Counted from the first letter of the stretch, positions 26,610-35,733 are shown. The stretch is 64,000 bases of DNA from Rhizobium sp. P38BS-XIX (GCF_012641435.1 NZ_JABAIJ010000007.1:1-64000), one strand, 5' to 3'. Program-made: numbers and translations. Notes: generated by a model not told the origin, from the sequence alone.

Positions 26610-26646
26610 AATCATCATACATGAGCAACAATATTGTATGATGATT
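26610..26646. promoter_or_regulatory. 12-bp inverted repeat upstream of the GntR regulator
   Basis: AATCATCATACA (26610-26621) is exactly mirrored by TGTATGATGATT (26635-26646), with a 13-nt spacer. The surrounding intergenic region (26501-26842) holds no gene. It is the best candidate for the operator of the regulator starting at 26500; it could also serve the divergent osmC-like gene at 26843. Confidence 0.65.
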
Positions 26647-26842
26647 AGCGGTTGTCGTGGATCGCAAATGGGAACAATCTGCGGCGCCGCGCTTTGTCGA
26701 AGTCGGCGGCGTCTTGTTATGGCGGCGTCGTCTTCGACGGATAGAAGGTCTATGGTGCCGCTACGGCAGGCGACTGCCGGCGGTCATCGCGGGGAGGCGT
26801 AAATCGCACCCTCGTAGCTCAATCAACGACAAGGAGGACGAC

Positions 26843-27274
26843 ATGCAGATCAATCGTACAGGTTCGGCTCAGTGGTCTGGTGGTTTGAAGGATGGCAAGG
26901 GCCAGATTTCGACCCAGAGCGGCGCGCTCAACAACTATCCTTACGGTTTCGCCAGCCGTTTCGAAGGTGTCCCCGGCACCAACCCTGAAGAGCTGATCGG
27001 CGCTGCTCATGCCGGCTGCTTCACGATGGCACTGTCGCTGATCCTCAATGAGGCAGGTTTCACCGCCGAAAACATGGAAACCACGGCCAAGGTCACGCTC
27101 GAAAGCGTCGAAGGCGGCTTTGCAATCACCGCAATCCACCTGACATTGAAGGGCAAGGTACCCGGTGCCGACGAGGCGACCTTTACCGAACTTGCCAACA
27201 AGGCAAAGGCCGGTTGCCCGGTTTCAAAGGCGCTGGCATCCGTTCCGATTTCCCTGGAAGTTCACGCCATCTAA
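26843..27274 (+). CDS. osmC: OsmC family peroxiredoxin
   Basis: The 143-aa protein follows the OsmC/Ohr fold: N-terminal ARG-type beta start, then NPEELIGAAHAGCFTMAL with peroxidatic Cys59, and AKAGCPVSKAL with Cys125. The pair reduces organic hydroperoxides with dihydrolipoamide-type donors in the cytoplasm. The sequence is nearer OsmC than Ohr by its AGCF and GCPVSKA motifs. AAGGAGG at 26831-26837 fixes the start. It stands alone, divergent from the galactonate regulator. Confidence 0.92.
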   Translation: MQINRTGSAQWSGGLKDGKGQISTQSGALNNYPYGFASRFEGVPGTNPEELIGAAHAGCFTMALSLILNEAGFTAENMETTAKVTLESVEGGFAITAIHLTLKGKVPGADEATFTELANKAKAGCPVSKALASVPISLEVHAI

Positions 27275-27399
27275 GCGGCTGCTTCAGGATTTCTCGCCGC
27301 GCTTGCCCGCTGGCTGGCGCGGCGTTTTTCGTCTACATTCCTCATCAGAGCATTGGGCTTTCATGTCCACTGAAATGCAATGCTCAAGGGGAGGGGCGA

Positions 27400-27879
27400 A
27401 TGTTTGGAATTCTTCAGATTCATGTCGTCGTCAGCTTGATTGCCATCGTCAGCGGCATCGTCGTCGCCTATGGGTTCCTGACGGCGGACCGCCACGATCG
27501 ATCGACGCTCGTTTACATGCTGACCACCGCTCTCACGAGCATAACGGGTTTTCTGTTCCCGTTTCACGGCGTCACGCCGGCGATCATCGTCGGTATCCTC
27601 TGTCTGGTCATCTTCGTTCCAACGGCGCTGGCGCGCTACAGCTTTCACCTTGCCGGCATCTGGCGCTCCGTTTTCGTCGTCGGCGCGCTCGTGCTGTTGT
27701 TCTTCAACTGTCTCGTGCTGGTCATCCAGTCGTTCCAGAAGATAACGGCGCTCAACGCATTGGCGCCGAATGGCAACGAGCCGCCGATATTGGCGGCGCA
27801 GGTGGCGTTGCTGGTGGTCACTCTGCTCGTCGGCTACTTTAGCGTCCGCAGGTTTCATCCCACGCTCATGAGAGCGTGA
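27400..27879 (+). CDS. small four-helix membrane protein of unknown function
   Basis: The 159-aa protein is nearly all hydrophobic, with about four helices: residues 5-27, 38-66, 79-105 and 130-150. The loop between helices 3 and 4 contains QSFQKITALNAL. The family is not recognised with certainty; it resembles small DUF-type inner-membrane proteins common in rhizobia. A GGGGAGGGG run just before the ATG at 27400 supports the start. It stands alone, about 125 bp after osmC. Confidence 0.75.
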   Translation: MFGILQIHVVVSLIAIVSGIVVAYGFLTADRHDRSTLVYMLTTALTSITGFLFPFHGVTPAIIVGILCLVIFVPTALARYSFHLAGIWRSVFVVGALVLLFFNCLVLVIQSFQKITALNALAPNGNEPPILAAQVALLVVTLLVGYFSVRRFHPTLMRA

Positions 27880-28007
27880 GCGGGCGACGTTTGCCGCTGC
27901 GACAAAATGCCGGATACTTTCGTCGCGTTCCGCAAGGAGCGTTGTTGATCGTTTAACTCTTGTTTCAAGTTGTTCGGCGCAATCTCCATTTATTCAATAG
28001 CATCCCA

Positions 28008-28034
28008 AAACCGCCTGCGGTTGCAGACGGGTTT
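28008..28034 (+). terminator. imperfect hairpin after the membrane protein gene
   Basis: AAACCGCCTGC and GCAGACGGGTTT can pair with one mismatch over a short loop, followed by GTTG rather than a T run. It may end the membrane-protein transcript before the TetR operator. Confidence 0.35.
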
Positions 28035-28049
28035 GTTGACATCGGCACT

Positions 28050-28101
28050 CTGATAGATTACGAGTGACGAAAATTGAAATTCGTCACTCGTAATCTATCA
28101 G
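28050..28101. promoter_or_regulatory. 22-bp perfect inverted repeat, operator of the TetR/RND unit
   Basis: Two 22-nt arms (28050-28071 and 28080-28101) are exact reverse complements separated by 8 nt. The arm ends are CTGATAGATTACG... and ...GAGTGACGAA. The right arm ends 9 nt before the ATG of the TetR gene and includes the AGG that could serve as its ribosome binding site. Position and symmetry suit TetR autorepression of the efflux unit; in RNA the repeat would fold into a long hairpin. Confidence 0.85.
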
Positions 28102-28110
28102 GCTTTGCTC

Positions 28111-28719
28111 ATGCTCGATCTTCCCGATATCAGCGCCGACCCTGCGCGTCAGGAAAACATCACGCGCATCCTCGATGCCGCTGAAAAGCTCTTTCGCCAT
28201 TATGGGTACAGCAAGACCAATGTGGCCGATATCGCCCGCGATCTCGGCATGTCGACGGCCAATATCTATCGCTTTTTCGGCTCCAAGGTCGAAATCCATC
28301 AGGCTCTGTGCGGGCGCATGCTCGAGCAGAGCTACCAGATGGCGCTTGCGATCCGTCATCAGCCGATGAGCGCCGCCGATCGGCTGCGGGCTTATACGAT
28401 GGGCCAATACAGATTGACCGTGGAGACCATGCTCGATGAGCAGAAGGTTCACGAAATGGTCGTCATCGCCATCGAGCGCGATTGGCATGTCATCGAAAAA
28501 TTCATCGACCGGATCCAGACGGTAACGGGCGAAATCATCGCCGAAGGGATCGCTGCGGGCGAATTTGTCGAGCAGGACCCGCATATCGCGGCCATGTGCT
28601 ACGGCGCGGCGACCGTCAATCTCTGTCATCCGCAGATGGTGGCGCAGTGCCTCAACAAGACGAATGAGGCCAGACCCGAAGATATCGTCGAATTCGCCAT
28701 CAGGGCCCTGAAGAAATAG
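28111..28719 (+). CDS. TetR family transcriptional regulator
   Basis: The 202-aa protein has the TetR DNA-binding domain at 14-65: ILDAAEKLFRHYGYSKTNVA, then DIARDLGMSTANIYRFFGSK. A helical ligand domain follows. The ATG at 28111 is preferred; a TTG two codons earlier is in frame. A 22-bp perfect inverted repeat lies just before the start and the RND pump genes follow on the same strand. It most likely represses the whole unit and is released by a pump substrate. Confidence 0.92.
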   Translation: MLDLPDISADPARQENITRILDAAEKLFRHYGYSKTNVADIARDLGMSTANIYRFFGSKVEIHQALCGRMLEQSYQMALAIRHQPMSAADRLRAYTMGQYRLTVETMLDEQKVHEMVVIAIERDWHVIEKFIDRIQTVTGEIIAEGIAAGEFVEQDPHIAAMCYGAATVNLCHPQMVAQCLNKTNEARPEDIVEFAIRALKK

Positions 28720-28727
28720 CAGCCTGC

Positions 28728-28757
28728 GCACCGGATGGCCGGTGCATGCCAGTTTTT
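28728..28757 (+). terminator. intercistronic hairpin with T run (possible attenuator)
   Basis: GCACCGG (28728-28734) and CCGGTGC (28739-28745) form a 7-bp stem with a 4-nt loop, followed 8 nt later by five T (28753-28757). It lies between the TetR gene and the adaptor gene and could reduce read-through. Confidence 0.45.
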
Positions 28758-28776
28758 GTTCGCATAGGAGAGCGAC

Positions 28777-29925
28777 ATGGTTTCGCTGACGACCACTACC
28801 ATACGGAACGTTGCCGGCGCTGCGGCTTTTGCCGCATTTGCGCTGACGCTCTCCGGCTGCAACGAGAAGAAAGAAGAGGCGGCGGAGGTGATCCGGCCGG
28901 TCAAGGTGGTCGAGATTGCCCAGGCCGACACCACACGCAAGCTGGACTATTCAGGCGCCGTTCGTGCCCGTACCGAGATGAACCTCGGTTTCCGCGTCAA
29001 CGGCAAGATCGTCGAGCGCAAGGTCGATATCGGCGAGAGCGTGAAGCCCGGCGATGTGCTTGCCCGCATGGACGCGACGGACTACACGCTTTCGGTGCGC
29101 CGCTCGCAGGCGGATCTGGATGCGGCACAAAAACAGGTGCAGACGGCCGAACTCGCCCGCACCCGCGCCCAGACACTCTTCGACAAGAACGTCACCTCCA
29201 AATCGCAGCTGGAACAGGCCGAACTCACCTATGAGCAGGCGGTTTCGACACGCGATTCAGCAGCCTCGGCCTTGACCGAAGCCAAGAACCAGGTAGCCTA
29301 TACCGACCTGACCTCGGATATGAACGGCATCGTCACGACGATCAACGCCGATGTCGGGCAGGTGGTCAGTTCCGGCACACCCGTCATCACCGTTGCGGTC
29401 GATGGCGAAAAGGAAGTTCAGGTCGCCGTGCCGGAAATGGACATTGCGCAATTCAAGGTCGGCAAGGACGTCAAGGCACGCTTCTGGTCGGACTCGGCTC
29501 TCGTGCTTGACGGAAAGGTCCGTGAAGTCTCCGGCAGTGCCGATCAGTCGCGCACCTTCGCCGTGCGTGTCAGCGTCCCCAACGATCCGCGCGTGCTCCT
29601 CGGCATGACCGCCACGATCGAGGCACTCGCCGACAACACGCAGCCTTTCGTGTCCATTCCGCTGAGCGCGCTGGCGCAGAAGGATGGCAAGCAGGTCGTC
29701 TGGCTCGTCGATCGCAACGCCGGCACGGTTCATTCCCGGGCCATCAAGGTTGCCGATTTCGCCGATGACGGTGTTCGCGTTGCCGATGGCCTGAAAGCCG
29801 GTGATGTCGTCGTAGCCGCCGGCACGCAGTTCATGACCGAGAACATGAAGGTCAAGGTTCCGGCAACAGGCGCCCAGCAGGCCTCCGCAGACACCACCGC
29901 CGCTTCGGCGGATATCGTACGCTGA
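28777..29925 (+). CDS. RND efflux periplasmic adaptor (membrane fusion) lipoprotein
   Basis: The 382-aa protein starts with a lipoprotein signal whose lipobox is LSGC, giving lipidated Cys28. It then shows the adaptor pattern: a lipoyl half-motif (VNGKIVERKVDIGESVKPGD), a coiled-coil hairpin around 100-165 (DLDAAQKQVQTAELARTRAQ), the second lipoyl half and a beta-barrel domain. It links an inner-membrane RND pump to an outer-membrane channel. The pump gene follows 24 nt on. No outer-membrane factor gene is present, so a TolC-type protein from elsewhere must be used. Confidence 0.93.
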   Translation: MVSLTTTTIRNVAGAAAFAAFALTLSGCNEKKEEAAEVIRPVKVVEIAQADTTRKLDYSGAVRARTEMNLGFRVNGKIVERKVDIGESVKPGDVLARMDATDYTLSVRRSQADLDAAQKQVQTAELARTRAQTLFDKNVTSKSQLEQAELTYEQAVSTRDSAASALTEAKNQVAYTDLTSDMNGIVTTINADVGQVVSSGTPVITVAVDGEKEVQVAVPEMDIAQFKVGKDVKARFWSDSALVLDGKVREVSGSADQSRTFAVRVSVPNDPRVLLGMTATIEALADNTQPFVSIPLSALAQKDGKQVVWLVDRNAGTVHSRAIKVADFADDGVRVADGLKAGDVVVAAGTQFMTENMKVKVPATGAQQASADTTAASADIVR

Positions 29926-29949
29926 CCCCGGATCGAGAGGGACGACATC

Positions 29950-32900
29950 ATGTCCATCAACAGCACCTCCGACGAGAGGAAGCGTTTCAACCTGTCGCGT
30001 TGGGCGATCGCCCATCCCAGCATCGCGCGTTTCCTGTTCGGCTTGATCATCATCGCCGGCGCGCTCGGTCTGACCCATATGGGCCAGAAGGAAGACCCGG
30101 ATTTCACCTTCCGCGTCATGGTCGTGCAGACCGTGTGGCCCGGCGCTTCCCTGCAGGATATGGAAGACCAGGTGGTCAACAAGATCGAGCGCAAGCTGCA
30201 GGAAACGCCGCATCTCGATTGGGTCAAGTCCTACACCCGCGCCGGCTTTGCCATCACCACGGTACAGATCAAGGGTGACACCAACACCGCCGAGGTCAAG
30301 GACGCCTTCTACCAGATCCGCAAGAAGGTGGGCGACATCAGCAACGAGCTGCCGTCCGGTCTGCTCGGGCCCTATTTCAACGATGAATTCGGCGATACCT
30401 TCATCACGCTGCATTCGATCAGCGGCGATGGCTACAGCTATCCCGAGCTGAAGAAATTCGCCATCCAGGCCCGTGACATGCTGCTCTCGACGCCCGGCGT
30501 CGAGAAGGCGACCATCATCGGCGACCAGGCGGAACAGATCTATATCGACGTCTCGTCCAAGGTCTTGGCCGAACGCGGATTGACGCTGAACGACCTGAAG
30601 AACGCCATCGTCGGCCAGAACAATGTCGATCCGGCCGGCAATGTGGACACAAGCACGCGTTCGGTTCGCATTTCGGTCGAGGGCGATGTCAACAAGATCG
30701 AGGATATCAAGAACCTGCGCCTGACCGCCGGCGGTCAGGTGACGCGGCTTGGCGATATCGCCACCGTAACGGCTGGTCTGCAGGATCCTTATACGGCCAA
30801 ATTCCTCTATAACGGTCATCCAAGCGTGCAGCTCGGCGTCGTCATGGCTCCAGGCTTCAAGGTGACGGATGTCGGCAAATCGGTTGAGGAAACCTACAAG
30901 CGCTTCGAGACCTCGCTGCCGGTCGGCGTTCAGGTCGATCAGATCGCCAATCAGCCCGACGTTGTCACGGATGCGATTAGCGAATTCATGCATGCGCTGG
31001 GCGAAGCCCTGGTCATCGTGCTGATCGTCTCGTTCCTTTCGATCGGCTGGCGTTCGGGTCTGGTGATCGCGATCGCCATTCCGCTGGTGCTCGCCGCTAC
31101 CTTTGCCATCATGTATGAATTCGGGATCGACCTGCAGCGCATTTCGCTCGGCGCTCTCATCATCGCGCTCGGCTTGCTGGTCGACGATGCCATGATCGTG
31201 GTTGAGCTCATGGAGCGCAAGCTCGAGGAAGGGCTGGTCAAGCTCGATGCCGCAAGCTTTGCCTATTCTTCGACCGCATTCCCGATGCTGACCGGCACGT
31301 TGATCACGACAGCCGGCTTCATTCCCGTCGGCTTTGCAGCATCGACCGCGGGCGAATATGTCCGCACGCTCTTCTATGTCGTCGGTATCGCGCTTGTCGT
31401 CTCCTGGTTCGTGGCCGTCTATTTCACACCATGGCTCGGCTACATGATCCTCAAGCAGCGGCATCATGCCGGCGAGCATCACGATGTGTTCGACACGCGC
31501 TTCTATCGCCGTCTGCACTCTTCCGTTGCCTGGGCGGTGCGCCATCGCGTCATCGTCCTGCTTCTGACGCTTGCCGCTTTCGTCGGCAGCCTCTGGTCGT
31601 TCCAGTTCATTCCGCAGAACTTCTTCCCTCAGTCGTCGCGTCCGGAAATTCTCGTCGACCTGTGGCTGCCTGAAGGCACCAGTATCAAGGAAGTCGAACG
31701 GCAGGCGCAGGCTCTGGAAGCCCGCATGGCTGACGACCCGGACAAGCGTTTCATCGCCACCTATGTCGGCCAGGGCGCCCCGCGCTTCTTCCTGCCGCTC
31801 GATCAGCAGCTGACAAACCCGAACTATGCCCAGATGCTGGTCATGGCGAAGGACGAGCCGGCTCGCGAACGGCTGATCACCAAGATGCGTGGCATCCTGG
31901 CTAACGATTTCCCGGAAGTCCGTGGCAAGGTCGACCGCCTGTTCCTCGGTCCGCCGACCGGCTGGCCCGTGCAGCTGCGTGTGATGGGTCCGGATCGTCA
32001 GGAGGTTCGTCATATTGCCGACGAGGTGAAGCAGCGCTTTGCCCAGAATCCGTTGCTTGGCGCCATCCATGACGACTGGCTCGAGCCAGTGCCCGCCATG
32101 AAGCTGGTGATCGATCAGGATCGCGCCCGCGCTCTCGGCGTTACCTCGCAACGCATCCGCCAGATGCTGCAGGCCTCGATGTCCGGTGTCACGCTCGACA
32201 ACTACCGTGAGGGCGAAGAAACGGTCGGCATTGTTGCCCGCGAGCCGGAGGCAAGCCGTCATCTGCTGACATCGGTGAACTCGGTCTATATTCCGACGGA
32301 TAGCGGTGGGTTCGTGCCTCTGTCGCAGGTCGCCAAGGTCGTGCCCGTCATGGAGCAGAGCATCGAATGGCGCCGTGACCGTCTGCCGACGATCTCCGTG
32401 CGGGCCACGCTGCCCGACAATGTGCAGTCGAACGACGTGACGGCCAAGCTCTACAATGACATGGCGGATCTTCGAAACAGCCTGCCTGCCGGCTACAAGA
32501 TCGAAATCCAGGGCGGTGCCGAAGACAGCGCCGAGAGCCAAGCCTCGATCGCCGCCAAGGCGCCGATCATGCTCGTCATCATCGTCGTCCTCCTGATGGC
32601 GCAGCTGCAGCACTTCGGCAAGGCGATGCTGGTGCTCGCTACCGGTCCGCTCGGCATCATCGGTGCTGCCGGAGCCCTGCTGATCAGCGGTGCGCCCTTC
32701 GGCTTCGTTGCCATCCTCGGCGTCATCGCGTTGCTTGGCATCATCATCCGCAACTCGATCATTCTTGTGGACCAGATCGATCAGGATATTGCCGCGGGCA
32801 TGGACCGCAAGGAAGCGATCATCGGCTCGGCCGTGCGTCGTTTCCGGCCGATCATGTTGACGGCGCTGACCGCCGTTCTGGCGCTGATCCCGATCTCGCG

Positions 32901-33108
32901 CGGCGTCTTCTGGGGTCCGCTTGCCTATGCCATGATGGGCGGCATTCTGGTCGCGACCGTACTGACGATCTTCGTTCTACCCGCCGGCTACGCCCTGTTC
33001 TTCGGTCGCGAGCCGAAGAGCAAATCGGCGGAGCCGCCGAAGACGCAGGAGGTGGACGAGGATAACAACACGATCCAGCTACCACCTCCAGCCGTGGCTG
33101 CCGAGTAA
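29950..33108 (+). CDS. RND family efflux transporter, inner-membrane pump
   Basis: The 1052-aa protein has RND architecture: a first transmembrane helix near the N-terminus (FLFGLIIIAGALGL), a large periplasmic loop, helices 2-6, a second loop and helices 8-12. The proton-relay pair is Asp412-Asp413 in ALGLLVDDAMIVVE, with the family stretch GIIIRNSIILVDQID in the second half. The substrate is not predictable; it resembles the drug/solvent exporters rather than heavy-metal CusA types, as no Met-rich sites are seen. It is the last gene of the TetR-controlled unit and is followed by a strong terminator. Confidence 0.94.
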   Translation: MSINSTSDERKRFNLSRWAIAHPSIARFLFGLIIIAGALGLTHMGQKEDPDFTFRVMVVQTVWPGASLQDMEDQVVNKIERKLQETPHLDWVKSYTRAGFAITTVQIKGDTNTAEVKDAFYQIRKKVGDISNELPSGLLGPYFNDEFGDTFITLHSISGDGYSYPELKKFAIQARDMLLSTPGVEKATIIGDQAEQIYIDVSSKVLAERGLTLNDLKNAIVGQNNVDPAGNVDTSTRSVRISVEGDVNKIEDIKNLRLTAGGQVTRLGDIATVTAGLQDPYTAKFLYNGHPSVQLGVVMAPGFKVTDVGKSVEETYKRFETSLPVGVQVDQIANQPDVVTDAISEFMHALGEALVIVLIVSFLSIGWRSGLVIAIAIPLVLAATFAIMYEFGIDLQRISLGALIIALGLLVDDAMIVVELMERKLEEGLVKLDAASFAYSSTAFPMLTGTLITTAGFIPVGFAASTAGEYVRTLFYVVGIALVVSWFVAVYFTPWLGYMILKQRHHAGEHHDVFDTRFYRRLHSSVAWAVRHRVIVLLLTLAAFVGSLWSFQFIPQNFFPQSSRPEILVDLWLPEGTSIKEVERQAQALEARMADDPDKRFIATYVGQGAPRFFLPLDQQLTNPNYAQMLVMAKDEPARERLITKMRGILANDFPEVRGKVDRLFLGPPTGWPVQLRVMGPDRQEVRHIADEVKQRFAQNPLLGAIHDDWLEPVPAMKLVIDQDRARALGVTSQRIRQMLQASMSGVTLDNYREGEETVGIVAREPEASRHLLTSVNSVYIPTDSGGFVPLSQVAKVVPVMEQSIEWRRDRLPTISVRATLPDNVQSNDVTAKLYNDMADLRNSLPAGYKIEIQGGAEDSAESQASIAAKAPIMLVIIVVLLMAQLQHFGKAMLVLATGPLGIIGAAGALLISGAPFGFVAILGVIALLGIIIRNSIILVDQIDQDIAAGMDRKEAIIGSAVRRFRPIMLTALTAVLALIPISRGVFWGPLAYAMMGGILVATVLTIFVLPAGYALFFGREPKSKSAEPPKTQEVDEDNNTIQLPPPAVAAE

Positions 33109-33121
33109 GTGCTGACAGAAC

Positions 33122-33146
33122 AAACCCCGGCTTCAAGCCGGGGTTT
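33122..33146 (+). terminator. rho-independent terminator of the RND unit
   Basis: AAACCCCGGCTT and AAGCCGGGGTTTT pair almost without a loop in the strict reading; a real hairpin opens to a 4-5 nt loop. It sits 14 nt after the pump stop codon. Confidence 0.9.
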
Positions 33147-33172
33147 TCGTTTGGTGGTCGAGGACGAAAAAT

Positions 33173-33907
33173 CTAACTCAGGATCATCTGCTTGCCATCA
33201 GCGATCTTGAGAATGGTCAAGGTCCCGCCCATGGAAACGCCGGTATCGATGCCGATGCGGCCATGGCCGAAAACGGGGTCATCGCCTGGTGTATGGCCAT
33301 GGATGACCAAAAGCGGCAATTGCGGACCATCCGACAAGAATGGCTCGCGGATCCACATCAGGTCCTCATCGGTCTGATCCGCGAGGGGGATGCCCGGACG
33401 GATGCCGGCATGGGCGAAGAGGAGCGAGCCCATGGTGACGGCGCCAGCCAGAGATCGCAGAAGATCCACATGGGCCGGCGGCATTGCCTCTAGCGTGAGG
33501 TCGCGAAGCCCCTCAATGCTCTGACCTTCTGCCAATAGCTCTTTCGCGTCGATGCCATAAGACGCCAGTGTCGGCAGGGCACCGAAATCCAGCCAATGGC
33601 GATTGGCTTCGGGATCATCGAGGAAACGCAGGAAGACATCGTCGTGATTGCCGCAGAGTGCGTAGCGATCGAACCCTTCCGGCGCCGGTGCGCATAGCTG
33701 CGAGAGAACATCGCTGGAGTGTGGGCCGCGATCGACATAATCGCCAAGGAACATCAGGAGCTTGCGACCGGGAAGGGTGCTGGCATCCTCGACGATGCGT
33801 TTTTGTGCCTCCATCATGGCATTGTAACAGCCATGAATGTCGCTCAGCGCATAGATCGCCCTGTAATCCCGTCCAGTAAGATCGATGCGGTCGCGTTGCT
33901 GCTGCAT
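33173..33907 (-). CDS. PPP-type metallophosphoesterase (serine/threonine phosphatase / ApaH-like)
   Basis: The 244-aa protein shows the PPP signature blocks SDIHG (22-26), GDYVDRG (55-61) and GNHDD (86-90), with later His ligands in FAHAG and VIHGHTPG. This is the group of bacterial protein phosphatases 1/2 and diadenosine tetraphosphatase-like enzymes; sequence alone does not separate the two. It is cytoplasmic, a single gene converging with the RND unit. GAGGAAG lies 11 nt before the ATG. Confidence 0.88.
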   Translation of the reverse strand: MQQQRDRIDLTGRDYRAIYALSDIHGCYNAMMEAQKRIVEDASTLPGRKLLMFLGDYVDRGPHSSDVLSQLCAPAPEGFDRYALCGNHDDVFLRFLDDPEANRHWLDFGALPTLASYGIDAKELLAEGQSIEGLRDLTLEAMPPAHVDLLRSLAGAVTMGSLLFAHAGIRPGIPLADQTDEDLMWIREPFLSDGPQLPLLVIHGHTPGDDPVFGHGRIGIDTGVSMGGTLTILKIADGKQMILS

Positions 33908-34138
33908 GAATCGGATGCTTCCTCACCGTCGCACCGACGATGCCACGGTGACCTAATTGTTTGAAATCATATTGGTAAACCCGTAGCGCACGGGCTCTGG
34001 AGGCGACGGTAGACCAAGCTGGCAGCGCGAGCAAGGCGGCTGGCGGAAACTTCGGTCTTGTCGGCGAAAGGCCATTGCCATGACATGCCGAAGGCTGCCT
34101 GCGTGATCGGCGAAGCAGCCTTCGGTCGTGTGCGTTGA

Positions 34139-34615
34139 TCAGCCCTTGTAGGCGGCATCCAGCGCGGCGATATCGAGCTTTACCATGTTCATCATGGCGT
34201 GCATCACGCGGGCCGCCTTGGCCGTATCGGGATCGGCAATGTATTTTGCGAGTACGGTCGGGACGATCTGCCAGGAAATGCCGTAGCGATCCTTGAGCCA
34301 GCCGCATTGAACGGCCTCGCCGCCACCGTGGATCAGCCCTTCCCACAGCCGATCGACTTCGGCCTGGTCATTACAATCCACCTCCAGCGAAATCCCATGG
34401 TTGAATTCGACGCCCGTGTCGCCATTGAGCGCCATGAAGCGCTGGCCGCAAATTGTGAAGGTGACCACCAGAACCTGATCAGGCGCGCCGGACGGCGTCT
34501 CGACGATGTTTTTCTGCACATGGTCGATCCGCGAATCCGGAAAGACCGAGACGTAGAATTTCGCGGCTTCCTCGGCCTCGCGTGCAAACCACAGGCATGG
34601 GGCAATCTTGGACAT
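34139..34615 (-). CDS. VOC superfamily protein (PhnB-like)
   Basis: The 158-aa protein has the PhnB/3-demethylubiquinone-methyltransferase-like VOC pattern: IAPCLWFAREAEEAAKFYVS at the N-terminus, GQRFMALNGDTGVEFNHGIS in the middle and DRYGISWQIVP near the C-terminus. The fold usually binds a metal and small ligand; members of this subgroup have no settled function. GAGGAGC precedes the ATG at 34615. It is flanked by unrelated genes. Confidence 0.87.
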   Translation of the reverse strand: MSKIAPCLWFAREAEEAAKFYVSVFPDSRIDHVQKNIVETPSGAPDQVLVVTFTICGQRFMALNGDTGVEFNHGISLEVDCNDQAEVDRLWEGLIHGGGEAVQCGWLKDRYGISWQIVPTVLAKYIADPDTAKAARVMHAMMNMVKLDIAALDAAYKG

Positions 34616-34716
34616 TGGGTGCTCCTCTCTCGCGTTGGATGCCCATAGGACGAAGCAGGAGAGCCGATGCCGACACCGGAGTGAAAATATTATTGCTGAA
34701 ATTCCCGGAGGCGGCC

Positions 34717-35733
34717 TTAACCGTCCGTCGCCAGCCTCTCGGCGAATTCGATCGCCTCGATCAGGCTGCGCTCATTGGCGATGCCCTTGCCGGCAATATC
34801 GAAGGCGGTGCCGTGATCGACCGAGGTGCGCACGATCGGCAGGCCGAGGGTGATGTTGACGCCGGACAGATCCATCCATTTGCCCGTCGCCGGATCGATC
34901 TCGAAACCCAGCAACTTCACAGGGATATGTCCCTGATCGTGATACATGGCGATGACGGCGTCATACTGGCCGGCGCGCAGCTTGACGAACACGGTGTCGC
35001 CGGGAACCGGGCCGACGACATCGTACCCATCGGAGACTGCCTTGGCGATGGTGGGCGCGGAGATATCGATATCCTGCCGACCGAAGAGGCCGCCTTCGCC
35101 GGCATGCGGGTTCAGCGCCGCGACGGCGATCTTCGGGCTGGCGATGCCGAGATTCCTCAGCGCCTTGTGGGTGAGATCGATGACAAGCCGCAGCCGTTCC
35201 GGGGTCAGGCGCTTCGGCACATCCTCCAGCGCGACATGGGTGGTGACGTGGCTGACACGCATATTGCCATGGGCCAGCATCATGACCGAGCCGCGCGCGC
35301 CGGTGAGTTCGGCCAGCAGCTCGGTGTGGCCGGCGTAATGGAAGCCGGCCTTGTTCAGCGCTTCCTTGTTGAGCGGTGCGGTGACGATGCCGTCGACCTT
35401 GCCCGATTGCGCGAGCTGGACACCCTTTTCGATGGCCTTGAAGGCCATGCGGCCGCCATCGGCGGAAAGCCGGCCGGGCAGGATCGGTTCACCCTCGGCA
35501 TCGGCCTGGATGAAGCAGAGGTTCGGCCAGTCGTCCTCCATCTGCACCTCGGGGATTTCGATATCGAGGCCGAGCTGCCTTTCGGCGAGCCGCAGGGCTG
35601 GGCCGCTGCCGAGGATCGTTAGTTTCAGCTTACCTTCGTTGAGCCGATCCTTGAGGCGGGCTGCGGCCTTGACGATGATTTCCGGGCCGATGCCGGCGGG
35701 ATCGCCCATGGTGATTGCGAGATGCCGCGTCAT
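34717..35733 (-). CDS. PdxA2 family 4-phospho-D-threonate dehydrogenase-type enzyme
   Basis: The 338-aa protein has the PdxA fold, beginning ITMGDPAGIGPEI (7-19) and carrying HDQGHIPVK and NPHAGEGGLFG, both with metal ligands. It could be read as vitamin B6 PdxA. However, its gene overlaps by 4 nt a DUF1537 acid-sugar kinase, the arrangement of the PdxA2 group that oxidises 4-phospho-D-threonate or 4-phospho-D-erythronate to dihydroxyacetone phosphate and CO2. I therefore favour acid-sugar catabolism. The true biosynthetic pdxA in rhizobia normally lies beside ksgA, which is not here. Confidence 0.85.
   Translation of the reverse strand: MTRHLAITMGDPAGIGPEIIVKAAARLKDRLNEGKLKLTILGSGPALRLAERQLGLDIEIPEVQMEDDWPNLCFIQADAEGEPILPGRLSADGGRMAFKAIEKGVQLAQSGKVDGIVTAPLNKEALNKAGFHYAGHTELLAELTGARGSVMMLAHGNMRVSHVTTHVALEDVPKRLTPERLRLVIDLTHKALRNLGIASPKIAVAALNPHAGEGGLFGRQDIDISAPTIAKAVSDGYDVVGPVPGDTVFVKLRAGQYDAVIAMYHDQGHIPVKLLGFEIDPATGKWMDLSGVNITLGLPIVRTSVDHGTAFDIAGKGIANERSLIEAIEFAERLATDG

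Noticed and set aside
29257..32613. Open frame of more than 1100 codons on the minus strand across the RND pump genes
   Set aside because: It is antisense to the adaptor and pump, whose protein sequences are unmistakable. Long antisense frames are usual in GC-rich DNA with strong third-position bias. The translated sequence shows no known family.
34717..35733. Annotation as biosynthetic pdxA
   Set aside because: The overlap with a DUF1537 kinase and the lack of ksgA or surA nearby fit the PdxA2 acid-sugar group better.
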